Assembly (NCBI RefSeq): GCF_008365405.1
Contig: NZ_QOKV01000015.1
Span: 105,162-169,161 of the forward strand
Source of the DNA: Azospirillum brasilense
GTDB lineage: Bacteria; Pseudomonadota; Alphaproteobacteria; Azospirillales; Azospirillaceae
DNA length: 64,000 nucleotides
Direction of reading: 5' to 3'
Shown: piece after piece, positions 41,276 to 50,068 of the stretch
How positions within the stretch are numbered: position 1 is the stretch's first letter
Layout: each line of letters begins with the position of its first letter
The notes under the pieces: model-generated
Database searches by the model: none
What the model was told of the DNA's origin: nothing
What the model saw: only the letters and a program-made list of their open reading frames with translations
Translations under genes and position numbers: made by a program

Positions 41276-41551
41276 TCAGTGCGGGCGACCTTCCAGGCGG
41301 CGCAGCGCGCGGTCGAGCGTGCTCACGGGCATCATGAACACGGTGCCGCCCAGCACCGCCCGGACATCCTCGATGTCCAGGCCGGTCGCCGCGGCAACGC
41401 CACGCTCGTCCAGACCGCGGTCTTCGGCGATCACGGCGATCCAGCCCGCCAGCGTGCGGGCCTGGGCCATCCGGGCCGGGTCCGTCAACGGGTGACGATG
41501 CGCCGATAAGCTGCGGCCTCGGGGGGCCGCATGGTCGGTTGGGGTTAGCAT
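41276..41551 (-). CDS. Small HTH-like protein, paralogue 1
   Basis: 91 residues from ATG 41551 with GGGAGGAG upstream. After a 28-residue polar arm comes RTLAGWIAVIAEDRGLDERG, then VAAATGLDIEDVRAVLGGTV and PVSTLDRALRRLEG, a short XRE-like helix-turn-helix body as in the downstream neighbour, 47 bases away. Likely cotranscribed. Function unknown; a nucleic-acid-binding regulator is the best guess. Confidence 0.65.
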   Translation of the reverse strand: MLTPTDHAAPRGRSLSAHRHPLTDPARMAQARTLAGWIAVIAEDRGLDERGVAAATGLDIEDVRAVLGGTVFMMPVSTLDRALRRLEGRPH

Positions 41552-41717
41552 GGGCTCCTCCCAAAGAGCATTGGCCTGATCCTAAGGCCTTCTTTTTCGG
41601 GCTATGGTGCGCTTCCTCCGTCCTGCGCACAATCCATCCATCGGCGTAATGCCCTTCGCCCGATGCCCCCTGGCAAAAGGTTCTGCGACGAAAAGTCCCG
41701 ATTCCGCGCCGCCACGC

Positions 41718-42269
41718 TCAGGCTCCAACCCAGCGCCGCGTCGGCCCGGTGTCCACATGGACGAAGTTCCGCTTCGCGTAGCAACCCGCCCCGCCCTCGC
41801 CGAAGGACAGGGCGCAGCGATAGAGGTCCACCGCGCGCCGCCCCTGCAGGCGCAGGTCGACCGCCCGCCCCTGCAGATGCAGGCTGCCCGTCGCCGCTCC
41901 CTTGACCCGGCGGTTGGTTTCCTGGGACCGGAAGGCCGACAGCACTTCGAACGGATGCTGGCTGTCCAGCTTCTCCTGCATTTCCGACAGGCGGTTCAGC
42001 AGGGCGAGATCGATGCGGTGGCAGTCGTCGCTGCGATGGTCGCGCAGAACCCAGTCGATGCGGGCCATCGCCTCCGCCACCGGGCGTCCCTCCGCCCAAT
42101 AGACTCCGTCGAAGCCCTCCCCCGTTAGGCAGTTGTATATTCGCAGCGTGCGCTCCGGCGCCGGCTCCCACGCCGCGGCGGTGCGGCTGTTGCAAACACC
42201 GACCGCCACGGCGGCCCCCAACCCGAAGATGCCGCGGCGCGTCAGCGCGGACGCGGCGGGCTGGTCCAT
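41718..42269 (-). CDS. DUF882 (peptidase M15-like) exported protein
   Basis: 183 residues from ATG 42269. A twin-arginine signal (LTRRGIFGLGAAVAVGV, about 9-25) is followed by the DUF882/M15A domain: ERTLRIYNCLTGEGFDGVYW, then HRIDLALLNRLSEMQEKL, FEVLSAFRSQETNRRVKG and the metal-binding SLHLQGRAVDLRLQG (His and Asp), with a final NFVHVDTGPTRRW (His). It resembles YcbK, a putative periplasmic zinc peptidase acting on peptidoglycan. An ATG at 42365 would add 32 residues before the Tat motif and is less likely. Confidence 0.88.
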   Translation of the reverse strand: MDQPAASALTRRGIFGLGAAVAVGVCNSRTAAAWEPAPERTLRIYNCLTGEGFDGVYWAEGRPVAEAMARIDWVLRDHRSDDCHRIDLALLNRLSEMQEKLDSQHPFEVLSAFRSQETNRRVKGAATGSLHLQGRAVDLRLQGRRAVDLYRCALSFGEGGAGCYAKRNFVHVDTGPTRRWVGA

Positions 42270-42834
42270 CCCGGATTTCTGGGGAGACGTTTGAAAGGGA
42301 AGAGGCGGACAGCGGCGGGACGGAGCGTTCAGCGTGGACAAGAAAGACGACGACATAAAAGGCATGGAACCACCGGTGCGTTGCGTTACCGAAGCCGAGA
42401 ACAGGGAAAACCGGGAAATGTCGGCACACCTTATCGACGGCGGGGGATGCGCGTCGGTGAGCCGGGCGTGCCGCGGGGACGGGAAAGACCCTCAGCCAGT
42501 GTTCGGGTCCTCCCGTGTCGAGTCCCCTGTCCGGCGGCGGGTAAACCGGATAACGGCCCGACCGTTCCGCCGCGGCGGGTAGCATACGGTAGTTTACGTC
42601 CCGTTCGGCGGGGGTACCCCTCGCCGCATTCGGTCCGGCGCCTCAGGCCTTTGGATGACCGGCCTATCCCAACGATCAGAGAAGCGGGCGGACTTCGGGA
42701 ACATGGTCCGGCCTAAAAGCACAGGGCCGATGGACATCAGTTTTTCCCAATGAAAGAATGCCGGCAACACATCGACCCACCCCTTTTGAGAAGGAACGCC
42801 CGTCGTCTTTCTCAACGTTCGGGAGACGTCACGA
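42270..42834. other. Divergent intergenic region (565 bp)
   Basis: It separates the DUF882 gene (minus) from the TPR gene (plus). I see no coding frame with a start signal. At 42786-42815 an inverted repeat (TTGAGAA ... TTCTCAA, 16-base gap) lies 20 bases before the plus-strand start codon and could be an operator or leader hairpin. A strong CGGGAG site precedes ATG 42835. No clear sigma-70 pair is visible. Confidence 0.4.
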
Positions 42835-44625
42835 ATGACCGAGGAAACTCCGCCCGCGCAGGGGTGGGCATTGGACCATCGTGCCGTCAGGACTCAGCTT
42901 GAGCGGATTTTGGCGAGCGTCCATTTCGACGCGTCGGATCGCAACCGTCGCTTCCTGCGCTATGTGGTCGAGGAATGCCTGGAAGGGCGGGCGCAGCAGA
43001 TCAAGGCCTATTGCATCGCCGTCAGCGTCTTCAACCGGGAGCCGAGTTTCGACCCGCAATCCGATCCCATTGTGAGGCTGGAGGCCGGGCGGCTGCGCCG
43101 CAGTCTGGAGCATTACTATCTGACCGCGGGCCGCCACGACCCGATCCGCATCGTCGTGCCGAAGGGCGGTTATGCCCCTCGCTTCGAAAAGCTGAGCGAC
43201 GATCCGTGCCTTGACCCGCCCTGCCCCCCCGTTCCGGCGGCGGACACATCTCGGCGCCCCATTTCTCCGCGCATCGCCGGGCTGGCCGTCGTGGTGCTGA
43301 TCGCGGTCGGGCTGGTGGGGCTGCTGATCGGTCGCAACCTCGCCACCCCCATCGAGGCGGAGGAGGCCCTGGCGCTCGGCCCCCATTCCATCGCGGCCGC
43401 CACGGGGCCGGGGGTGAGCGACCCGAGGACGGCCCGGTCCCCGGCAGTCGATGCATCGATGACCATTGTCGTCGGCCCCTTCCGCACCACCGGCCAGTCG
43501 GCGGAGGATGGCGCTCTCGCCGCAATGCTGACCGACGAGATCGCCAGCGGCCTCGCCAACCGCACCGATCTTTCTGTGCGGATCGACCCGCCGCCCACCA
43601 CCGCCCTGCCCCATCAAGGACTTCGCCTGTCTGGAAGCCTTCAGGCACACGACGCGGCGGTTCGCCTGGTCGTGCACTTGACCGACCTCGCCACCGGGGC
43701 GGTGCTGTGGTCCAGCAGTCTGGACCGGCCAGCCGGGCCGGAGGGAGCACCCACCCCGCAGTCCCTGGCGGTCGGCATCGTCGAGCCGCTCACCGCTGCG
43801 CAAGGCCCCTTGCTGCCGGTTGCCACCGCGCGTCTGCGCGCGAAACCGGCCGCCAGCCTGTCGCCGCGTGAGTGCGCCGTCCTCGCCACCGGACGGCATG
43901 AAATCCCGCCGGCCGAGCGGGCCGCCTTGAGCGGTTGCCTGACCTCCGGGGCTAGCGCGCTGACGACCAGCGCCGGCGAGGCCGCCCGCCTCTGGTCGGC
44001 GCTGTCCCTGCTGCAATCCGATGCCTATCGTGCGGAGCGGAACGACGCCACGCTGAACGAAGCCTTGGCTGCCGCCCTGCGCGCCACCGAACTGGAGCCG
44101 ACATCGCTGCGCCCGTTGACGGCACTCTACACCGCCTATTGTCTGGGCGGGCAATACGCCCCCTGCTTTGCCACCGGGCAGCGCGCCTTGCAGGCTTCAC
44201 CCGGGAACGCCCATGTGCTGGGTGACCTCGGCCTGTGGCATGTCGAAGCCGGGCAGTCCGCGAAAGGTCTGCCACTGCTGGAGCAGGCGATGGAGCGCGA
44301 CCCCGCGCAGCGGGAACGGCTCCTGCCCGCCTACAGCCTCGCCCTCCAGCGTCATGGACACCCGGACAGCACGAAGCTGGAGTTCGAGGTGACCGCCGCC
44401 GCCCCGGCCCAGGCCGCCCTGGCGGTCGCCTTCGTGCAGATGGGCCGGATGGACGAGGCCAAGGCGGCGGCGACACGGGCATTGGCGGCGGACCCCGATT
44501 TCGCCCGCCGCGCCGCGCGGGAGCAACGCATCCAACCCCTGCCCCCGACGCTGGACGCGGCCATCCGCAGCAGCTATGCCATGGTCGGACTGGCCGCGCC
44601 CGCGGGCGAGAGCATCACCCGGTAG
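42835..44625 (+). CDS. Membrane protein with N-terminal DNA-binding-like domain and TPR region
   Basis: 596 residues in three parts. Residues 1-125 match a domain common in rhizobial and Azospirillum proteins often labelled adenylate cyclase-like (HFDASDRNRRFLRYVVEECL, YCIAVSVFNREPSFDPQSDP, RLEAGRLRRSLEHYY, PKGGYAPRFE); I think it is a winged-helix-like regulatory domain. One transmembrane helix follows (about 143-168). The periplasmic part (170-596) has a TolB-like N-terminal section (TIVVGPFRTTG, LTDEIASGL) and several tetratricopeptide-like helices (ALRATELEPTSLRPLTALYT, LGLWHVEAGQSAKGLPLLEQ, ALAVAFVQMGRMDEAKAAAT). This layout resembles CadC/ToxR-type one-component membrane regulators. Its target is unknown. 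Confidence 0.75.
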   Translation: MTEETPPAQGWALDHRAVRTQLERILASVHFDASDRNRRFLRYVVEECLEGRAQQIKAYCIAVSVFNREPSFDPQSDPIVRLEAGRLRRSLEHYYLTAGRHDPIRIVVPKGGYAPRFEKLSDDPCLDPPCPPVPAADTSRRPISPRIAGLAVVVLIAVGLVGLLIGRNLATPIEAEEALALGPHSIAAATGPGVSDPRTARSPAVDASMTIVVGPFRTTGQSAEDGALAAMLTDEIASGLANRTDLSVRIDPPPTTALPHQGLRLSGSLQAHDAAVRLVVHLTDLATGAVLWSSSLDRPAGPEGAPTPQSLAVGIVEPLTAAQGPLLPVATARLRAKPAASLSPRECAVLATGRHEIPPAERAALSGCLTSGASALTTSAGEAARLWSALSLLQSDAYRAERNDATLNEALAAALRATELEPTSLRPLTALYTAYCLGGQYAPCFATGQRALQASPGNAHVLGDLGLWHVEAGQSAKGLPLLEQAMERDPAQRERLLPAYSLALQRHGHPDSTKLEFEVTAAAPAQAALAVAFVQMGRMDEAKAAATRALAADPDFARRAAREQRIQPLPPTLDAAIRSSYAMVGLAAPAGESITR

Positions 44626-44644
44626 CTCTCATACCCAGTCGTTC

Positions 44645-44662
44645 TCATACGACGTCGTATGA
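44645..44662. repeat. 18-bp perfect palindrome between convergent genes
   Basis: TCATACGACGTCGTATGA is a perfect 18-base palindrome 20 bases after one stop codon and 25 before the next. With no loop it would make a poor terminator, so it may be a protein-binding site. Confidence 0.5.
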
Positions 44663-44687
44663 TGAAACCGACGACGCTTCCGACACG

Positions 44688-44882
44688 TCAGCCGGTGCCC
44701 GGCTGGACGGAGCCGTCATCCTCTTCCGCCCGCCGCCGCAGCTCGTCCGACGTCGTTCCGGCGGGTACGGCGTCCTGCAGCGTCCCATCGCCGGGCGTCT
44801 TGGTCTTGTCCTCCAACGGGGACTCTTTCCCCGCCTCAGCCCCCGCCTGGGGAGGGCGGTCGGGTGTCTTCTCTTCAGCCAT
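44688..44882 (-). CDS. Small hydrophilic protein (64 aa)
   Basis: From ATG 44882 with a CGGAGG site. The product (MAEEKTPDRPPQAGAEAGKE..., ending EEDDGSVQPGTG) is very rich in Glu, Asp, Pro, Gly and Thr and lacks hydrophobic core residues, so it is likely disordered. It lies 62 bases downstream of a second small hydrophilic gene of similar composition. Such pairs often belong to stress-induced protein sets, but I recognise no family. Confidence 0.6.
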   Translation of the reverse strand: MAEEKTPDRPPQAGAEAGKESPLEDKTKTPGDGTLQDAVPAGTTSDELRRRAEEDDGSVQPGTG

Positions 44883-44944
44883 GGCGAACCTCCGCTTGTT
44901 GTGGTTCCAGCGAACAACGCCCGCAGTGCCTGCGGGGGTCCCCG

Positions 44945-45130
44945 TCACGGCCGGGGTGCACTGTCCGGAGAGTCGCCCGTGCCCGGCGCCTTATCCTTTC
45001 TGGTCTCGGCGCCCGGTCCTTCGATGTTCTGGAAGCCCATCTTCTCCTCGTCGATGGCGGGGTCGGCGCGGGTGTTCTTGATGTCGAGCGGTTCGTCGCG
45101 CTGGTCGCCATAACGCTTGTCGGTGCTCAT
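44945..45130 (-). CDS. Small hydrophilic protein (61 aa)
   Basis: From ATG 45130 with AGGAGTGG upstream. The product reads MSTDKRYGDQRDEPLDIKNT, then RADPAIDEEKMGFQNIEGPG and a Lys/Asp/Pro-rich tail. Highly charged, no hydrophobic segment, probably disordered. Same strand and same character as the neighbour downstream. Unknown function. Confidence 0.6.
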   Translation of the reverse strand: MSTDKRYGDQRDEPLDIKNTRADPAIDEEKMGFQNIEGPGAETRKDKAPGTGDSPDSAPRP

Positions 45131-45424
45131 GGTCCACTCCTGTCCATGGGTGAGGCTTTCGTCTCCGCCCTTCCCAACAGGGTGCCGGGAGACCTGTTGC
45201 AACAGGCCCCTTGCCGATGGCGGCCCGGCTGCACACATCACGGCGTCATAATCGCGTATAAAGTTGACCCCGACGGTCAGGCAATCCTTGACCGCGCCGC
45301 GGCACTTCCGTAGGGACTCGCGCGGTGGACCATGCCGGACAAGACCGGTATGAACCGGCACCCGACCATCAAGCACCCCGCCCCGGCAGCGCCTCGCGCA
45401 CCGGCGGCCCGAACGGAGAGCGTC
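45131..45424. other. Divergent promoter region before ygiQ
   Basis: No gene is evident. It contains a perfect 14-bp palindrome CCTGTTGCAACAGG (45193-45206), a possible operator, and near 45245 a moderately AT-rich stretch (TCATAATCGCGTATAAAGTTG) that could hold a promoter for ygiQ. In-frame ATGs at 45332 and 45350 would extend YgiQ into this region. Confidence 0.4.
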
Positions 45425-47521
45425 ATGCTCAACGAAGCCACGCCCACCGTCGCCGTTCCGGCGGCGCGGGACATCTTCTCCCTCCCCCGGCACCGGACGG
45501 AGGCCCGGCGCCCGGCGCCCTTCCTGCCGATGACGCGGGCGGAGATGGACCGGCTGGGCTGGGATTCCTGCGACATCGTGGTGGTGACGGGCGACGCCTA
45601 TGTCGACCATCCCAGCTTCGGCATGGCGATCATCGGGCGGCTGCTGGAGGCGCAGGGCTTCCGCGTCGGCATCATCGCCCAGCCGGACTGGAGCAGCGCG
45701 GAACCGTTCAAGGCGCTGGGCAAGCCGAACCTGTTCTTCGGGGTGACCGGCGGCAACATGGACTCGATGGTGAACCACTACACCTCGGACCGCCGCCTGC
45801 GTCACAACGACAGCTACACCCCCAACGACGCGGGCGGCAAGCGGCCCGACCGCGCGGTGATCGTCTACAGCCAGCGCTGCCGCGAAGCCTACAAGGACGT
45901 GCCGATCGTGCTCGGCGGCATCGAGGCGTCGCTGCGCCGCATCGCCCAATACGACCATTGGAGCGAGAAGGTGCGCCGCTCCGTCCTGGTCGACGCCAAG
46001 GCGGACATCCTGTGCTACGGCAACGCGGAGCGCGCGATCATCGACGTCGCCCACCGCATCGCCGCCGGGGAGAAGGCGCGGGAGATCGACGACATCCGTG
46101 GCACCTCCATCGTCCGCAGCCGCGTGCCCGACGGCTGGACCGTCCTCGACAGCAGCAGCATCGACGAGCTGACCCCCGCCGCGCCGCGCGCCGCCGGGGC
46201 CGACCGCACGGTGGTCCGCCTGCCCTCCTTCGAGCAGGTCAGCGCCGACAAGCTGCTCTACGCCCACGCGTCGCGCGTGCTGCACCAGGAGAGCAACCCC
46301 GGCAACGCCCGCGCGCTGGTGCAGCGGCACGGCGACCGCGAGGTCTGGCTGACCACACCGCCGATCCCGCTGACCACGGCGGAAATGGACGGGGTCTACG
46401 GCCTGCCCTACGCCCGCGCCCCTCACCCGTCCTACGGCGACGCGCGCATCCCGGCCTGGGAGATGATCCGCTTCTCGGTGAACATCATGCGCGGCTGCTT
46501 CGGCGGCTGCTCCTTCTGCTCCATCACCGAGCATGAGGGGCGCATCATCCAGAGCCGGTCGGAGGAGTCGATCCTCAAGGAGGTCGAGGAGATCCGCGAC
46601 AAGGTGAAGGGCTTCACCGGCGTCATCTCCGACATGGGCGGGCCGACCGCCAACATGTACCGCATGGCCTGCAAGGACCCGGAGATCGAGAAGGTCTGCC
46701 GCCGCCCGTCCTGCGTCTTCCCGGACATCTGCAAGAACCTGAACACCGATCACAGCGACCTGATCCAGCTCTATCGCAAGGCCCGCGCCATCCCCGGTGT
46801 GAAGAAGATCAACATCGCCTCGGGCCTGCGCTACGACCTCGCCGTCCGCAGCCCGGAGTATGTGAAGGAACTGGTGACCCACCACGTCGGCGGTTACCTG
46901 AAGATCGCGCCGGAGCACACCGAGCCCGGCCCGCTGTCCAAGATGATGAAGCCGGGCATCGGCACCTACGACCGCTTCAAGGAGATGTTCGAGAAGGCGG
47001 CCAAGGCGGCGGGCAAGAAGCTCTACCTGATCCCCTACTTCATCGCCGCCCACCCCGGCACCAGCGACGAGGACATGATGAACCTCGCGCTGTGGCTGAA
47101 GCGAAATGGCTTCAAGGCCGATCAGGTGCAGACCTACCTGCCCTCCCCCATGGCGCTCGCCACGGCGATGTATCACAGCGACCGCAACCCTCTGCGCCCG
47201 ATCCGCCGCGAGGGCTCGGAGACGGTGTTTTCCGCCAAGGGGCTGAAGCAGCGCCGCCTGCACAAGGCCTTCCTGCGCTACCACGACCCGGAGAACTGGC
47301 CGGTGCTGCGCGACGCGCTGAAGGCGATGGGCCGCAGCGACCTGATCGGCCCGGGCGAGCATCAGCTCGTTCCGGCTTGGCAGACGACGGGGGGTGTGGG
47401 CAAGGCGGAGAAGCCCAAGGCGGATAGGCCGAAGCCGGGCAAGACCTTCTACACCCAGCAGGCCGGCAAGGGCCGCCGGGCGCCGGCCAAGACCGGCAAG
47501 CCGACGGGGCGGGCACGGTAG
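45425..47521 (+). CDS. ygiQ: YgiQ-family radical SAM protein
   Basis: 698 residues with strong similarity to E. coli YgiQ over its length. The N-terminal part carries PFLPMTRAEMDRLGWDSCDI and GDAYVDHPSFGMAIIGRLLE. The radical SAM cluster motif is CFGGCSFCS in IMRGCFGGCSFCSITEHEGR. Later come GGYLKIAPEHTEPGPLSKMM and QTYLPSPMALATAMYHSDRN. The C-terminal tail is Lys/Arg-rich as in E. coli. The reaction catalysed is unknown. I chose ATG 45425 (GGAGAG upstream) because homology starts just after it. Confidence 0.93.
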   Translation: MLNEATPTVAVPAARDIFSLPRHRTEARRPAPFLPMTRAEMDRLGWDSCDIVVVTGDAYVDHPSFGMAIIGRLLEAQGFRVGIIAQPDWSSAEPFKALGKPNLFFGVTGGNMDSMVNHYTSDRRLRHNDSYTPNDAGGKRPDRAVIVYSQRCREAYKDVPIVLGGIEASLRRIAQYDHWSEKVRRSVLVDAKADILCYGNAERAIIDVAHRIAAGEKAREIDDIRGTSIVRSRVPDGWTVLDSSSIDELTPAAPRAAGADRTVVRLPSFEQVSADKLLYAHASRVLHQESNPGNARALVQRHGDREVWLTTPPIPLTTAEMDGVYGLPYARAPHPSYGDARIPAWEMIRFSVNIMRGCFGGCSFCSITEHEGRIIQSRSEESILKEVEEIRDKVKGFTGVISDMGGPTANMYRMACKDPEIEKVCRRPSCVFPDICKNLNTDHSDLIQLYRKARAIPGVKKINIASGLRYDLAVRSPEYVKELVTHHVGGYLKIAPEHTEPGPLSKMMKPGIGTYDRFKEMFEKAAKAAGKKLYLIPYFIAAHPGTSDEDMMNLALWLKRNGFKADQVQTYLPSPMALATAMYHSDRNPLRPIRREGSETVFSAKGLKQRRLHKAFLRYHDPENWPVLRDALKAMGRSDLIGPGEHQLVPAWQTTGGVGKAEKPKADRPKPGKTFYTQQAGKGRRAPAKTGKPTGRAR

Positions 47522-47529
47522 CCTTTCAT

Positions 47530-47672
47530 CCCCTCTCCCGCCCCGGGAGAGGGAAGGGGCCCACGCGCCAGCGTGGGAAGGGTGAGGGTACCGGCAAGGA
47601 GCAGCGCCCCATTCTCGGCCTTACCCTCACCCGGCGCCTGTGGCGCCACCCTCTCCCGGGGCGGGAGAGGGA
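47530..47672. repeat. Palindromic repeat family B, copy 2
   Basis: Outer arms CCCTCTCCCGCCCCGGGAGA and TCTCCCGGGGCGGGAGAGGG, with inner GGGTGAGGGTACCGGCAAGG facing CCTTACCCTCACCC. It lies between the convergent ends of ygiQ and the next gene and may terminate both. Confidence 0.88.
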
Positions 47673-47680
47673 AAAAGACC

Positions 47681-48319
47681 TCAGCAGTCGTTGAGCGCCT
47701 TGATCCGTTCGATCAGCGCCAACCCGTCGCGCTCCGCCAGCGCGACCTCGGCGGCGCCGTCGCAGGTGCGGCCGTTCACATAGACGTAATGGTAGCGCAC
47801 GCGCACGGCGTCCCTGCCGATGGGCTCCGCGGCCAGCAGGCGGACGGGAACGCTCATGTTGCCGTAGAAGCGGTTCATCGACGCGATGTCGTAAGCCCCG
47901 CTGCCCCGCTTCTCGGGAACGAAGTAAGTGTTGGCCCGCGCGGCGTCGGCCTGCCCCAAGGCCTCATAAAAGGCGCGCACCGCCGCGACCCCGTCGGTCG
48001 GTTGGGGGCGTGGCGTGGGCGGATGGATTTGGGCCGGGTCAGCGCTCGCGGCGGGCTGCGGGATGGACGCAGGGTTGGCCGCGGGCTGACCCGGCCGGAC
48101 CACCGTGGCCGCCGGGGACGGCTGCGGTGGAACGAGGACCGGCGGGGCAGGGGGCTGCTCCACCGCCGAAGAAGGAGCCGGAGAGGGAATGGGCTTCGGC
48201 ACGAGCCGCAGGGGACTTTCGGTCGCCATTTGGGCGGCCGTCTGCGCCGTGGCTGCACCGGCCAGCAGACATACCCCTGTCGCTGCCGCGAGCCCCAGAC
48301 GCCTCACACGGTTGCCCAT
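47681..48319 (-). CDS. Exported Pro-rich hypothetical protein
   Basis: 212 residues from ATG 48319 with AGGAGAG upstream. A signal peptide (about 1-26, ending ATAQ) is followed by a disordered Pro/Ala/Gln-rich linker (about 35-105) and a C-terminal globular domain (about 108-212: AVRAFYEALGQADAARANTY, FYGNMSVPVRLLAAEPIGRD, VRYHYVYVNGRTCDGAAEVA) resembling an NTF2-like or nuclear-transport-like fold. Two cysteines (CDG and the C-terminal NDC) could form a disulfide. Envelope location is likely; function unknown. Confidence 0.75.
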   Translation of the reverse strand: MGNRVRRLGLAAATGVCLLAGAATAQTAAQMATESPLRLVPKPIPSPAPSSAVEQPPAPPVLVPPQPSPAATVVRPGQPAANPASIPQPAASADPAQIHPPTPRPQPTDGVAAVRAFYEALGQADAARANTYFVPEKRGSGAYDIASMNRFYGNMSVPVRLLAAEPIGRDAVRVRYHYVYVNGRTCDGAAEVALAERDGLALIERIKALNDC

Positions 48320-48433
48320 CGCACTCTCCTGTCGAAAAGCGTCAAATCCATAGCAAATCCCCACCTCCCGGAGGATTGTCCGGAACGGTCCTCTGGCTTG
48401 CATTCCGGCGGGGCGGGCTCTAGCGTGACCGGC

Positions 48434-49213
48434 ATGACCGATGCACTGACCACCCCGATCCGACGCCTCGCCGCCCCGCAGGCCGTTCTCCTGGAGCAGC
48501 CGAGGCACGGCGTCCCGCAAACCAGCGAGATGCTGTTCGGTGAGACATGTACGCCGCTCGACCGGGATGGCGACTGGCTGAGGGTGGAAAACCGCACCGA
48601 CGGGCATGTCGGCTGGCTGCCCCCCGGCACGGACCTGACGGAGCCGGTCGCCCCGACCCACCGCGTGTCGGGACGCATGGCGAACCTCCACCCCGAGCCC
48701 ACCCACAAGGCGGTGCCGGTGGCGGCGCTGAGCTTCGGCAGCCTCGTCACGGTGGCGGAACCGACCGACAGCGGCTGGGTCCGGCTGGACAACGGGCTGT
48801 GGACGTTCGGCAAGCGGCTGGAGCCGGTGGCCGTGCCGCTGGACCGCGTTCCGGTGGAGACGGCGCTGCGCTTCCTGGAGACGCCCTATGTCTGGGGCGG
48901 GCGGAGCGCCTTCGGCATCGACTGTTCCGGCCTCGTCCAGGTGGCACTTGGGGCAGCGGGGATCACCACCCACCACAGCAGCGGGATGCAGCGCAACGAC
49001 GACCGGCTGGGGCCGATGGTCTCGGCTGACGGGCGGGGGATCGATTACCGCCGCGGCGACATCGTGTTCTTCCCCGGCCATGTCGGCATCATGCTGGACG
49101 GCGCCACGCTGCTGCACGCCACCGTCTTCACCATGTCAGTCGTGACCGAGCCCCTGGCCGACGTGGCCGCTCGCGCCGAGGGCATCACCGGCGTCCGCCG
49201 CCCGCTCGTCTAG
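48434..49213 (+). CDS. NlpC/P60-family cell-wall peptidase with SH3b domains
   Basis: 259 residues from ATG 48434. Two SH3-like domains (about 10-60 and 70-130) precede the NlpC/P60 domain. The catalytic Cys is in FGIDCSGLVQ (about 160), the His in FPGHVGIMLDG (about 213-223) and a third polar residue in LLHATVF. No signal peptide is visible, as in the cytoplasmic or export-unknown Spr-like group of alphaproteobacteria. It should cut gamma-glutamyl-meso-DAP bonds of peptidoglycan peptides. Its last 78 bases overlap the convergent cobA gene. Confidence 0.9.
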   Translation: MTDALTTPIRRLAAPQAVLLEQPRHGVPQTSEMLFGETCTPLDRDGDWLRVENRTDGHVGWLPPGTDLTEPVAPTHRVSGRMANLHPEPTHKAVPVAALSFGSLVTVAEPTDSGWVRLDNGLWTFGKRLEPVAVPLDRVPVETALRFLETPYVWGGRSAFGIDCSGLVQVALGAAGITTHHSSGMQRNDDRLGPMVSADGRGIDYRRGDIVFFPGHVGIMLDGATLLHATVFTMSVVTEPLADVAARAEGITGVRRPLV

Positions 49214-50068
49214 CGCCCAGCCGATCAGAAGCAGCGTCGGGCCGTCGCCCGCCGCCACGCCCCGCTCGGCCATGGCGCCCAGCGTCGTGCGGTGGTGGCG
49301 TTCGTCGGGGCGGCAGCCGTTCTCCACGGCCAGCACCGGCGTGTCGGGGGACAGGCCGCCGGCGGTCAGGCCGCGCCCGACGCGGCGGGCGGCCTCGCGG
49401 CCCATGTAGATCGCCAACGTGCCCTTGGGGTCGGCCAGCCGCGCCCAGTCGGGCTCCGTCGCGTCGCCCTCGCGGGCGTGGGCGGTGACGAAGGTGACCG
49501 CACGCGACACGCCGCGCTTGGTCAGCGACAGCCCGGCGCTGGACGCGCAGCCGAGTGCCGCGGTGATTCCGGGGATCACCGACACGCTGATTCCGACACG
49601 CTCCAGATGCTCGATCTCCTCGCCGGCCCGGCCGAAGATCATCGGGTCGCCGCCCTTCAGCCGGACGGTGCGCCGCCCGCTGCGGGCCTCCGCCGCGATC
49701 AGCGCGTTGATGGCCTCCTGCGAGTGGGAGTGCTGGCCCGACCGCTTGCCGACGCAGATCAATTCCGCCTCCGGCTGCGCCAGGGCGAGGATGCCCGGCC
49801 CGACGAGATGGTCGTAAAGGATCACCTCGGCCTGCGCGATGGCCCGCGCCGCCGCGACGGTCAGCAGGTCGGGGTCCCCCGGCCCGGCGCCGACCAGCGT
49901 GACGTGCGGCGTCCGCCCGGAGACTTCCGGGATGGCGCGGGCGACGCGACGGGCCGTGCGTGGACGCAATGCGGAACCCAGCGCAGCACGCAGGGCGACG
50001 ATGAAGTTGAAACGCTTCCCGCCGGGCGGAGAGCGAAGGCCGTCAAGCCACATGGCAGCGCTGGGCAT
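49136..50068 (-). CDS. cobA: Uroporphyrinogen-III C-methyltransferase
   Basis: 310 residues. It makes precorrin-2, the precursor of the siroheme needed by NirB. Motifs: VTLVGAGPGDPDLLTVAA (about 56-73), LYDHLVGPGIL, VRLKGGDPMIFGRAGEE (about 135-151), VSVIPGITAALGCASSAG and YMGREAARRVG. The first 50 residues are an extra N-terminal arm. ATG 50068 (AAGGAG upstream) overlaps the nasA stop; ATG 50053 is possible. The family core ends near LLLIGWAL; the last ~23 residues lie in the overlap with the NlpC gene. Last gene of nirB-nirD-nasA-cobA. Confidence 0.93.
   Translation of the reverse strand: MPSAAMWLDGLRSPPGGKRFNFIVALRAALGSALRPRTARRVARAIPEVSGRTPHVTLVGAGPGDPDLLTVAAARAIAQAEVILYDHLVGPGILALAQPEAELICVGKRSGQHSHSQEAINALIAAEARSGRRTVRLKGGDPMIFGRAGEEIEHLERVGISVSVIPGITAALGCASSAGLSLTKRGVSRAVTFVTAHAREGDATEPDWARLADPKGTLAIYMGREAARRVGRGLTAGGLSPDTPVLAVENGCRPDERHHRTTLGAMAERGVAAGDGPTLLLIGWALDERAADAGDALGASGHVGQGLGHD

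Noticed and set aside
41573..41597. GGCCT/AGGCC hairpin followed by TTCTTTTT on the plus strand
   Set aside because: It looks like a terminator but no plus-strand gene ends before it; the arms are only five bases, so I treat it as chance.
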